Shown here: in pieces, positions 1 to 9,311 of the stretch
Position numbering within the stretch: the first letter of the stretch is position 1
Layout of the letters: every line of letters starts with the position of its first letter
Source of the DNA: Flammula alnicola
Taxonomy: Eukaryota > Basidiomycota > Agaricomycetes > Agaricales > Strophariaceae
Length of the DNA: 43,692 nt
Reading direction: 5' to 3'
Assembly: GCA_015499995.1 (NCBI GenBank)
Contig: JADNRV010000374.1
Span: 1-43,692, forward strand
Translations under genes and position numbers: made by a program
The notes under the pieces: generated by a model
Told to the model about the DNA's origin: nothing
The model's input: only the letters and a program-made list of their open reading frames with translations
The model's database searches: none

Positions 1-112
1 AGGGAATCCAACACGTCGCTTCGGTCCCGTCAAGAGAAACCTCCACTCCGTACTCTGGCAGGCGTTTTCCATCCACCTGGATCCACCCCGAGAAGTTTCC
101 TATTGCTGGCAT
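1..112 (-). CDS. DUF7918-domain protein, N-terminal exon (cut by window edge)
   Basis: On the minus strand an ATG at 112 opens a 37-codon frame to the window edge. It begins MPAIGNFSGWIQVDGKRLPE and continues with YGVEV and a TCWIP motif. This is the start signature of the agaricomycete DUF7918 family: a short lead to a GF/FxxWI strand, then 'LPEYGVEV', then 'TCWI(P/S)SE'. It lines up with the first exon of the neighbouring gene at 2005..1877, which has GFEGFIRVKDG, LPCYGVVV and TCWISSE. The function of DUF7918 proteins is unknown; they form large lineage-specific families. The rest of the gene lies outside the window, so intactness cannot be judged. Its head-to-tail arrangement with the next gene suggests a tandem array. 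Confidence 0.72.
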   Translation of the reverse strand, partial: MPAIGNFSGWIQVDGKRLPEYGVEVSLDGTEATCWIP

Positions 113-820
113 GTTTGGAGGTCTTTGAGAAGTATACTAGACGTGGAAGAAGGCTCAAATGCTGCGCTGTTCAGTCAAAGATAGTGAAAGAAAAGGACGA
201 ACCTTTCAAGACGCACTTGGCACAACCTCACCTCTGAGAGAAAGTCACGGGACACTCATTAAAGATCAGAGCGACCCTGACATCACTCAATATTCAATAC
301 TCAGCACTTACTACTTAGTACTCAATGCTCATGCTCATCGTCCATTGTTCAACAATGTTTGTTACGTATCAGAATCATTAGAGGACCCGAAAGACATTGC
401 ACAAACAAGAAAAAAGGTATAACCCAGGAAGAAGGCGGCATATCATATGTGTCAAGATATTAGGAAAAGACATAGACATGAGTTTAATCGTGCGACATAG
501 AGAATGGCTATGAGATAAATTCAGGGAGGCAAACAAGACAGCGCAGGCGAGATCGAAGGATGTATAGGAGTTCTGTGTGCCTCTTCCCTTGTGTTTGGGG
601 TCTCAGAAGATGCAGGAAGAGAGAAACCATGAATCTTTATGGTAGGCGACAGCGTCAGAGGGGCAGCGGCGCTTCCTGCGGTGGAATTCCCATCCTGGCT
701 CTTTTCCTAGAGGACCTAGACGGTCGGCCTGAGTTCTGAGATCACTCCTTGTTCGGACTCAAAAATGTCAATGCCTGCTTAAAAGAGTTACGGACGTGCG
801 CTGGTCATCTGAGATGTCGA
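113..820. other. Intergenic spacer between two DUF7918 genes
   Basis: This should hold the promoter of the left DUF7918 gene and the 3' flank of the right one. The only open frame (159-422, plus) has no recognisable motif and is probably chance. I see no RNA gene or repeat. Confidence 0.4.
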
Positions 821-2005
821 TCAGTGCATCTCAATCGTTCCTTGCTTAACTTCGTAGCATGGAGCTTGTTCAAGCGCATCTACAGCAAATTGTGTGAGCA
901 ATCTGGAATTTGAGTTCTCATGGCTAACCTGTAGTTCATGTATTTCGGATTCCAATTCGTCATCACTCTGCGTCATATCTTGCCCTCTGTTTCGCTTTCG
1001 ACCTTCACCGATATCTTGCGAGGTCGATGAGGTCGGGTCACAGACGACTTTAGCTTGCAATTCAGTATCCAACGCACTTGGAGGACCTGGGACTTCGGGG
1101 AGAAGATCGCCTGTCTCCGTCGGAAGAGCCGGCAGAATAATGGCCTCACGACTCAAGAGTCCGTTTGCGTCCAAAACCTCTGCGAGTTTGAATTAGTGTG
1201 GAAATACGCAGCTCAATATGAGGGTGTCTTACCCAAACTTCGATACTTGAAAATGAATGTTGCAATGCGCTCGATGCGTTCTTGTAGGATTGCAATGCTC
1301 TTGGGCCTCTTTTCTCTTTTTCCGTTGTTCAGCTTAATTTCTTGACCAGCACTGAACCGATGAACTGAGCGACAAGCGGATTACGGGGCAAATTTTTGAC
1401 TTACTGTGGGTTAACAGAAGGATCTTCCATTGGCGATTAATCAGAAACCTTGAAATCCATTGAAATTATTGAATAAGGACGCACCAATGCGATTGATAAC
1501 TAGCCGAATCTCGCCAAGATAACGGTTTGCGGAAATTGATTCAGATTCCAACTGTGAACCTAATAAAAGTTCAGTTACTCGCCGCTGACGTTGAACATGT
1601 TCATTCTCACCATCAGAAGCAGTCGGAAGCTCAGAAAAGAAAAAAGCTCTTGATTCGCCAAGGGTTGCATGAGTTTTTTCAACAGAGGAGAACTCCCCTC
1701 CATCGTTCTTCACCCGAAACGCCCGGTGAATCCTCTCGCTGCCGACTCCAACGCCGTCCAGGAACACATCTCCACGACTATCCATTAGGTGCTTCCGACA
1801 CCTCCAATTTACCCCGTATTGCTGCAAACCAATCTTCTGAGTCAGATTAAATGGAGAAAAGTCAATGAAAACCTACCTGGCCAGCCTCAGATGAAATCCA
1901 ACAAGTCAAGGTTCTCTGAGCTTCGTCGACAACCACACCATAGCACGGTAAAGTTTCGCCGTCCTTCACTCTGATGAATCCTTCAAATCCGTTGAGATAA
2001 GGCAT
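821..2005 (-). CDS. DUF7918-domain protein (4 exons, 318 aa)
   Basis: Minus-strand model: 2005..1877, 1821..1485, 1364..1233, 1179..821. All introns are GT-AG (GTAGGT, GTGCGT and GTAAGA donors), phases match, and the sum is 957 nt (318 aa plus stop). Exon 1 gives MPYLNGFEGFIRVKDG, LPCYGVVV and TCWISSEAGQ. Exon 2 continues QYGVNWR and ends YLGEIRLVINRI. Exon 3 has ATFIFKYRSL, joined to EVLDANG in exon 4. This is the family order of N-terminal beta strands, a 'GEIRL' strand, and an 'FxFKYR..evLxANGI' end. The exon-4 tail (RKRNRGQDMTQSDDELE and beyond) is charged and may be coiled coil. A similar tail occurs on the plus strand at about 17.0 kb. The acceptor of intron 1 could instead be at 1837, which keeps the frame. 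Function unknown; confidence is high for the family and good for the exon structure. Confidence 0.78.
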
Positions 2006-2679
2006 GTTCAAGTCTAGGCGATTGTCTGGAAAGCTGGTATTGGTTGGGGGTGCTTGGGTGGAATCGCTGCTGGTGTCTTGGATTGGGATGAGTGGCGGGA
2101 TGATCTGAAGAGCGGTTTACAAGGCAGTGACTTCCTTGTGCCACTTACGGAGTTGTCACAGTGACATTATGTTAGAACCCGCATGTCACCTGACCGTGAT
2201 GAGCGTCTAAATGTCGGTGGCTGTTGAGAGCCTCGCGAATCCAGTTTGAAGTGATCGTGGCAGATGTTGTATGGAGGTTCAAAACAGAGACAGCTGAGAA
2301 GGCGCTTATGCATCTTGTCCAATGACGAGAAATTACGATTGGATGTCTTGCCCAAACAGAGATTTGGTCGAGCACGAGGACTGCAATGATGTCATTACTT
2401 TTTCTCAGATTTATCGGTTGTCCTAGATTCTTGTACGGCAACTTGGCATCAGCACCTGACACCCATAGTCCGAGTCGGAAAGCTGCTCCAGCTCTGCTTA
2501 GGCGCCTATCGTTAGAAAGGATATGTTAGCCAACAGTAAAATTAATGCATTACTCACGGAGTCATGTCCGAAGATATGAAACATTAATTTTCTAATGCCA
2601 TCCTCAACTAACTCTACCAATACAACTTAATAAAGTTTCTAACAAAAGAAAAGCAAAAGTTCACCTTGTGCAATTCAGA
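2006..2679. other. Intergenic region upstream of the DUF7918 gene
   Basis: No gene is recognised here. Two overlapping short minus-strand frames (2167-2462) show no domain, start context or splice pattern that I trust. The region probably includes the DUF7918 promoter. Confidence 0.35.
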
Positions 2680-3658
2680 TTATGCTTTCCACAACTCCAA
2701 GTCATGCTCTAGGTCCCAATCACCACCTATATACCTATCCTGACCAGCCATGTCAATGGATCTTCCGCTCTGTACATTTGGCAACCACTGATAGATGTGC
2801 TGGTGCCAGTGAGGTACAATTCCAATGCTGACGAGAAGATCTGCAAAACAAGAAGATTAGGCACGGAGAAGGTACATTGAATATGAATGACGAACACATT
2901 GGAATACACGCGAACTTGAATATCGCTACCGGTTTCGAGTTTTGGTAATCCCTTCCAATTGAGAAGGAAAAGACAGTGACCGTGATGACCATGAACTCCG
3001 AGTTCCTTGGCAGTCCTGCATTGGAAATAGGGACCACTGGGAGACATGCAAGCCGACACCGACTATATTCAAACCGTTGAAACACTGCGCTTGCATGCTA
3101 CACTGCTGATTCTCTGGATGGCTGAAAAGGTCTTCAGCGCGACTCTTGACCCAATCTCGATGCTTGTCCATGATACAGCAAGCATGCCTAAAATATTCGT
3201 CACCAGGCATGTCGACGATGGGATAAATGGCTGTGGGTAGGTCGCCAGCGTAGTACCGAAATTTCACGTCCATTCTGAGTGCGAGAGGATTGATAGTGCT
3301 GAATGGTCGATGAACATCGGGGGTAGAATAGGTATCTGGGTGCGCCCATTCGACGCTCGCCGTGAAAGTAGTTTGATTCTGTGACACAATATGTTCAGTA
3401 TGAAAAAGCAAAAGGCATTCGCACACGCCGTACCTATGCATTAGACCTGACATTTTCCAACGCCGACCAGCCGTACGCCACTTTACATTCCTGGAAGTCG
3501 TTTACCACGAGGTTGTGCTGCTCGATTCTCTGGGAGCGGTCACCACTAGGATGAAGGAAGCAAGTAAGGCCGTTGACCGTCAAATGGATTCTTGGATGAG
3601 TGATAACGTGTTGCAGTGTCGAGGAGAGGTGGAACTGGGTTGTTTTGGTGAACCTATA
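2680..3658 (-). pseudogene. Unknown multi-exon gene, 5'-truncated
   Basis: A coding-like minus-strand trail runs right to left. The first block, about 3650-3460, ends in the peptide KVAYGWSALEN. A GT-AG joint (GTCAGG to CACAG) then leads to NQTTFTASVEWAHPD and a long frame down to about 3080. Next come a block containing KELGVHGHHGHC (3018..2949) and a last block ending DLEHDLELWKA with TAA at 2682..2680. The last join (donor GTAGCG, acceptor TTTTGCAG) keeps the frame; one middle joint I could not phase. There is no in-frame ATG at the 5' end, and that end coincides with the edge of the segmental duplication at about 3659. I therefore read it as a gene that lost its start. I do not recognise the family, and a chance alignment of open frames is still possible. 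Confidence 0.3.
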
Positions 3659-3784
3659 CTCATGGAACTGCTTTATAGGCAGAATGGATCTGCCGCTGCC
3701 TTCCGACGAATCCAGCACATAAAAGCGGGCACACTTTGAATGTCAAGCGTGATTGGCGTTATACTTCGTAAAACTCAGATAGAC

Positions 3785-3815
3785 ACAAAGCGAGCCTTGG
3801 TTACGCTCGCTTTGT
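3785..3815. repeat. Conserved hairpin in the NACHT 3' flank, copy 1
   Basis: ACAAAGCGAGC at 3785-3795 and its exact reverse complement GCTCGCTTTGT at 3805-3815 are separated by 9 bases. The structure is also present in the second duplication copy (17397-17427) with one mismatch. It lies between the DUF7918 scrap and the 3' end of the convergent NACHT gene. A role in 3'-end formation or as a transposon-end relic is only a guess. Confidence 0.6.
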
Positions 3816-4261
3816 CCCTATATCTTTCAGTTTGTAACTGCCACTAGAGGTTGGAAGGTCGCGCCTGTATCCACGGACATGGTCTGTCGAGTGGGCGTGC
3901 GTCAACGGATCGGGAATAATGTGGGGCGTAGAACCCCTTTGATCCGCTGGGGACGGTGCAAGCTTAAGGGTGGTTTGCTGCAGTACGGCGTACTTAATAA
4001 TAATTAGTTGTTCATATGAAGGTGGCATCGTTGTACACAACAGCACATTACTAATACTCACAATGGACGTGCAGATGACAGCGGAAAATAGATGAGTGAT
4101 AGCAGCGAGATTGGAGGGAGAAAGGGCAGGGCATCAACGACGGCGAAAAGAGGCAAGTATAAGTATAAGATGCAGCTAGCTACCCATGACCATGGCCGTT
4201 CTGGCTGAGCAGCTATAACAAGGGGGCAGACCACCTATTATTTTCATCACCCTCAGATTCC

Positions 4262-5398
4262 TCATCCACAATATGCATGCACTCGATGGGCAGGGGTTTC
4301 CGAGAAGCAGGTGGGGCACGTAACCATCCCGGTGGAGGCCTGTGCCACACAGGCTTTTCCATAACATACAGTATGGCACCTGCACAGCCTCTGCTCGTAA
4401 CGGTCACCCAGAAGGTACCCAAACTTGATAACAGACTGAAATAGCTGAGAGAATGTCGAGTCTGGGTTCATAAAACTTGACTGGGGGTTGCTCGTGTCAT
4501 CGTTGTAGCTTGAAGGCGCGTCCGCGACGATGCGGCAAGTCATAGAAGCAAGGCTGTCATTATCAAATGCTTCATGAATATCTGGTTTAGACTGGCTTGT
4601 GATAAGAAAGCGAAGGGGAATTTGATGCGCACTCGACGCAAGATCTGTGATGAGCAATAGGATGTCCCGTTGAGTTTCTTGGCCACGGCATTGATCAAGT
4701 CCGTCGATGACGACGACCATTGATGCCTTTAGGGGTATTGCAGATGTCGAGCGCAATTGCTGGAACGGCCGAATGATAAGCGCCTGAATCTGCACTGCGA
4801 TGGACTTGGTGGGCAGGGTGGAGTCGTGGGCCATAGCGAGGTTGATGTGCTCGCGCATGCCCAGGACGTTCGTTGCTATCTGGTAAGCAACTGTTGAGAA
4901 GAGGTATCGTCCGTCATCTCCTCCACATCGGTGCTGGTCGAAGAAAAAGCTCCCCGCGAGCCGACCCTCAGCATGGAAGACCTTAGACACGGTCTGCGCT
5001 ATGGCTGTCTTTGCAGTGTTCAGTGGCCCCTGAAGCCACACAATTTTAGTCATCGAGGGCTCTGGTTTCCTAGCCCAGATAATGATATCCTGGGCTGTGG
5101 TCTCTGCGCGTGTGCCATTGTGACATTGTGGAGGAGGGTAGCGCTCGGACGAGTCGTGAATTGCACCGGGCGAAATGGCTTGGCTCAACATATGGAAGCC
5201 TACATATTTATCAGCACGGTTATAATATGCTCACATCGCCCAAGAAACAATCGCAAGCTTACCACTGTCAACAGATTCATGCATATTTATCATTTCAGGA
5301 TGAGGTGCATTGAAGTGGTAGAATGTGCCTCCTGTAATGAGCATATTATAGCCAGAAAAAAGTGGGCTAGTATGAGGAGAGTGAATCCTCGAGGTCAT
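4262..5398 (-). CDS. Truncated NACHT NTPase (NLR-like), paralogue A, 357 aa
   Basis: Minus-strand exons 5398..5263 and 5199..4262, joined by a GTAAGC...TGTAG intron in phase 1. Exon 1 (about 46 aa) has YNMLITGGTFYHFNAP, the 'itGG.F' start found in many basidiomycete NACHT proteins. Exon 2 has the linker HDSSERYPPP, then the NTPase core. The P-loop at residues 103-110 reads GPLNTAKT, with Ala where Gly normally precedes the Lys. Walker B at about 207-216 reads VVVIDGLDQC, with Gln where the family has Glu. The protein stops about 95 residues after the sensor-like RFLITSQSKPDI, so no winged-helix region or WD40/ankyrin repeats follow. Fungal NACHT proteins act in non-self recognition and programmed cell death; here a defective-ATPase or decoy-like role is inference. 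Its paralogue at 19154..18017 keeps the same structure. Confidence 0.75.
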
Positions 5399-5546
5399 GT
5401 TGAGGAACAGCAGTATTGTTGCAGAGTATCCATCGGTTAAAGGAGACGGTATATGAAGGGATTTGAGAATGAAATTCCTAAAGGGTCATTAATTTCATTT
5501 ATTATGGGTCTTTAACCGATGGATACTGTTGTTCCTCGACCTCACT
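5391..5546. repeat. Local inverted repeat over the NACHT A start
   Basis: The segment from 5391 (gaggtcatgttgaggaacag) to about 5447 is matched in reverse by about 5509-5546 (taaccgatggatactgttg, then ttcctcgacctc). The left arm contains the start codon of NACHT A. The second duplication copy has the left arm (19,148-19,205), but I do not see the right arm there, so the inversion looks specific to copy 1. Confidence 0.55.
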
Positions 5547-6098
5547 TGTGGACCAAGCATTCCGCGCCCCCATTTGTTTGGCCTGTAGCGGTATCTTTTG
5601 CTCTGTCTTCGCTGTACTTACTCTGTGCGAACATACAACCAAATAGCTGTATCGATCAATAACCACGGCCAAATCACGGCAATTATTACCGACATTGCTG
5701 TGTCCATGTTAGTAACCGGATATATGTCCACTCCCAATAATTGGCTCGTGCTGTCTAAAGGATAAGAATAGATTATCACCATTATGCCTAGTGGAAGTAA
5801 GCATCCATTACAATCGTGTGAAGGAATAAAAGAGCACTCGTGCATCATTTGTCCTTTCAAAAGACCGCCAACGTAGGAGGGGCACTTTCATCGTCTGTAG
5901 CTAGTGAATAGGTGCTGCGACGCGACATTGCACATTGGGATCTACTTTCTTTCAGATCCGAGCCGTCGACAACCGGGATACTCTAGATATCAGTCCCACA
6001 ATCATCAAAACAGACGGCCCAATCCCCGCAATCGCCATGAATCATGAGCAAAGAACAATGAACAACGAGAATTCAGATATTAAAAACTGACACATATA

Positions 6099-6675
6099 CA
6101 GTCGAACCCCTCATAACGCATACCCCTCGGTGGACGGCCCAGGGTATGCGTTATCAGAGGTTATGCTTTAACAGAGGTAGGCTAAAAATAGATTCAAAAT
6201 TCCATAGGCAAAATACCAAACAATAATTAAAGTATTGGTGTTGAAATATGCCATGGAGAGTAATATAGGCCATTGTAAATAAATCTGTGAAGGAAAGCTC
6301 AGATTTCCTTGGATACTCTCAGTGAGAGTGGTCCCATAGTCATTAGAGTCGTGTGAAAATCATGCCAAAGGGCGCGAAAATGATAATTTTGCAGGTTATG
6401 AGTATCAAAAAGGCTAGTTTTAAACTGTCCACGTGGTACATCACAGTGGGGGCGACCAGCAAACCAATTATTTGACCTTAAATTCAAGAATTTCTACCTA
6501 ATATAGTGCCCAAAACCTATGCCTTTTGCCCGCTGAGGGGTATGCCTTATGCCTTATTGCGGACCTATGCGTTATGCTATGCAATTCCCCGCCCACCAAC
6601 TTGGTGGACGGATGGAGCTATGCGTTATAAGGGGTTATGCCTTATCAGAGGTATGCGTTATGAGGGGTTCGACTG
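6099..6675. mobile_element. pogo/Tc1-type MITE, 577 bp, TA target duplication
   Basis: Perfect 26-bp terminal inverted repeats lie at 6099-6124 and 6650-6675, starting CAGTCGAACCCCTCATAACG. They are flanked by TA at 6097-6098 and 6676-6677. The terminal CAGTCG and TA target are typical of the pogo/Tigger branch of Tc1-mariner. Subterminal copies of a 'TATGCGTTATnAGGGG' motif occur inside the right end. No transposase frame is present, so the element is non-autonomous. The paralogous segment at 8568-8586 has exactly the pre-insertion sequence with a single TA, which proves the boundaries. Confidence 0.93.
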
Positions 6676-7130
6676 TACATACATAGCTATTCTCGAGTAC
6701 TCGACTCGATTCCCAGCTCCAAAGCTCCCATGTACAAGGGCTCGCCGACGACGTCAGCCTAGAGCAAATTTAGAACTTGAAGAGTAAGTTGGAGTTCGAA
6801 CAAAAAGGAAGGAAGGAAAAAAAAACTATGCAGGACCAGAAATAGATAAGCAAGCAAAGGAGGGAAGCACATTCAAATTTTGATGGTAGGGTATTGATTG
6901 GTTATGGAAAATGGAAGTAGTGTGTACAGCGCAGATGGAGTGTCGAAGAGGCATAAAAACCAAGAGAATGGAATGGATGGATGAGAGACAGAGAGACGAG
7001 AGACGAGCGTGGATAACAGAGTCTGCAAAAAAGAAAAGAGAAAGAAAGAGCAAAGCATATACAATGACCAACGCAAGAAAAAAAGGAAAAAAAAGTCCCC
7101 TCGTAGCATCGACGTCGATGCTATAGCACA

Positions 7131-7408
7131 ACGCTCGCCCAGCCATCCTCCGCCTGTGCCGCCATCGCCGCACTCACACCACCCGTATTCCTCCTCCGCG
7201 GCGCCGGCTTCCTCGGCTTCACCTCCTCCTCCTGCTCCTCCTCATCCATCATGCATCCCCATCCTCACATCCATATCCTGTCCCTGTCCCCCACCCCCAC
7301 CCATACCCCCCATACCCCCCATACCCCCCACACCCCCACGCCACCACGCGAACTCTCCACCGCCCTCGCACACTCCGCCCCCGCCTCGCTCCGCAAATGC
7401 CGATTCCA
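7131..7408 (-). pseudogene. 3' coding fragment of the C2H2 zinc-finger gene (duplicate)
   Basis: On the minus strand this matches the end of the intact gene at 9311..9080. It keeps the last part of finger 3 (codons for NRHLRSEAGAEC at about 7405-7370), the glycine-rich stretch and the Glu/Arg-rich tail. Relative to the intact copy it has an expanded (CCCCCCATA)n tract at about 7300-7335 and small indels. The finger-reading frame meets a TGA shortly after this tract. There is no promoter and there are no 5' exons, so it is a dead fragment. Confidence 0.75.
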
Positions 7409-8069
7409 TCCTGAATTTGGCCAGATAAGATCTTATGTCCATATATGGTAATAATAGATTAGATAACGCGTAATCTACCAGTTATCTACTGATCAATTTG
7501 TACCTCTCGGACTGCATATCTGAACTTCAAATTGTGCATCTTCAGCACCCAAGTCACTCTTATTAGCCTCCATCTGCCTGACCACGTAGTCCATAATCTA
7601 TTTTTGCGCAAGGGAATCTGAGTCATTGACACCGCTCTACTTTTGGTGTAATCTATCCAGCAAATTGACACGCCTGTCAAAGGTTCTCATCTTAATCTCG
7701 ACTACGGGGAATCACCCCAGCAACAGGGCTCTATCCTCGAGCTCTCGCCTAAGGATTGAAATCAATTTCGCACCCTACAAAAGACCGACAAGCAACTGCA
7801 AGCAGTCTTAAAGCTTTCACGGAAGCTTTCAGTGTTATTTAAATGCCTAATCCTTTGTCTCCTGCAAAATAGGCTGGATATGGAGGTCCGGACAAATTTT
7901 GGAAATTTCGGGGAGGCCAGGAGCAATCCGGACAAATCGACGACACCTATGTCCAGGCGAAAGGTGCCTTTCCAGGGTCTGAACCTCGCCTCCCATTGCC
8001 CGGGGTCCTGAATGCGTGCGGCTGCGATGGATGGCCAGATGATCTATGTCTCTCTTAGTAATCGTACTA
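7409..8069. other. Unique spacer between tandem duplicate copies
   Basis: No gene recognised. Two short near-repeats of 'tccggacaaat' occur around 7888 and 7929. The small frames here have no recognisable motif. Confidence 0.35.
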
Positions 8070-9311
8070 GTAGAATTACTACTGACATGCTGTGTACATG
8101 TAACCGGACACATGTCCACTCCCGATATAAAATATCAGCTCCTGGCCGGTCTAAACGAGAAGGAGAGTTAATATTCTCACCGTTATGCTTAGAGATGTGG
8201 AAGGTTTTTATCGGTGCCTAGCTTAGAGGGTAGTAACTTTTTTTTTTTTTTTACAGCTATATTCAAAACAATAGAGCTTTTCGATCATTACACTGATAAA
8301 TGATCATCATTTGTCCTTTCAAAAGACCGCTAACGCAGGAGGCGCTTCCAAGGAACCGCTGGAGAGCATCGGCTCTATCGTCTATAGCCAGTGAGTAGAT
8401 GCTGCGAAGTGACATTGCACAGTGGGATACGTTCTTCCAGATCCGAGACGTCTGACAACCGATTTTCTACCATGATACTTACTCTAGATGTTAGTCCCAG
8501 CGAACAACGAGCAACGGGCAACGAGAATTCAGATATTATCATTAAAAGCAAGCCAGGAAAAAGCCAACACATATACATACATAGCTACTGCACTATTCTC
8601 GAGTACTCGACTCGAACTCGACTCGATCCCCAGCTCCCAAGATCCTATGTATCTATCCCCAAGCTCAACGACGACGTCGGCCCATAGCAAACTTGGAACT
8701 TGAAAGAGTAAGTTGGAGTCGGAACGAACAAAAAAGAAGGAAAAAACTATGCAAGACTAGAAAAAATAGATAAGCAAGCAAAGGAGAAAAGAAAGCGCAT
8801 TCAAAATCCGATGGTAGGGTATTGAGTGGTTATGGAAAATGGAAGTAGAGAGTGCAGATGGAGTGTCGAAGAGGCGTAATCGCAACCAAGAGATAGAGAG
8901 AGACGAGAGTGGATAACAGAGTTCGACGTGTATGATGAGTGTCGTGGTCGTATGAAAAACAAAGAAAAGAAAAAACAGAGCGAGGAGATAAGAGGAAGCA
9001 TATACAATGATCAACGCAAAAAGAAAAGAAAAGAAAAAGAGTCCCTTGATGTCGATGTCGATGCTATAGCGCAACGCTCGCCCACCCATCCTCCGCCTGC
9101 GCTGCCATCGCCGCACTCACACCACCCGTATTCCTCCTGCGCGGCGCGGGCTTCCTCGGCTTCTCCTCCTCCTCCTCCTGCTCCTCCTCATCCATCCCCA
9201 CATCCATATCCTGTCCCCCACCCATACCCCCCATGCCCCCCAGCCCCCACCCCTCGAACTCTCCACCGCCCTCGCACACTCCGCCCCCGCCTCGCTCCTC
9301 AAATGCCGATT
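8070..9311. repeat. Tandem segmental duplication, parental copy (3' end of C2H2 gene and flank)
   Basis: Counterpart of 5,680-7,408. It contains the genuine 3' coding end of the zinc-finger gene plus its downstream flank, a T-run near 8239, and the empty MITE site at 8568-8586. Confidence 0.85.

Larger units (their letters stand above)
3659..5447. repeat. Segmental duplication, copy 1 (paralogous to 17,187-19,210)
   Basis: Sequence from 'ctcatggaactgctttatag' through the NACHT gene and its first exon is repeated in the same orientation at 17.19-19.21 kb. Shared landmarks in order are a DUF7918-tail scrap on the plus strand, a hairpin (3785-3815 versus 17397-17427), the 3' flank and the two-exon NACHT gene. 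The second copy has extra DNA between the hairpin and the NACHT 3' end. Substitutions are scattered and both NACHT frames remain open, so the duplication is not recent. Confidence 0.85.
5680..7408. repeat. Tandem segmental duplication, fragment copy of the C2H2 gene 3' region
   Basis: This stretch matches 8,070-9,311 in the same orientation. Shared landmarks include 'catttgtcctttcaaaagac', 'gagaattcagatatt', 'ctcgagtactcgactcga', the A/G-rich tract and the last coding part of the zinc-finger gene. Similarity stops abruptly at 7407/9311, inside the third zinc-finger coding region. The copy is interrupted by a MITE at 6099-6675. Confidence 0.85.

Noticed and set aside
159..422. Plus-strand 87-codon frame
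   Set aside because: No motif and it lies in the spacer between two minus-strand DUF7918 genes.
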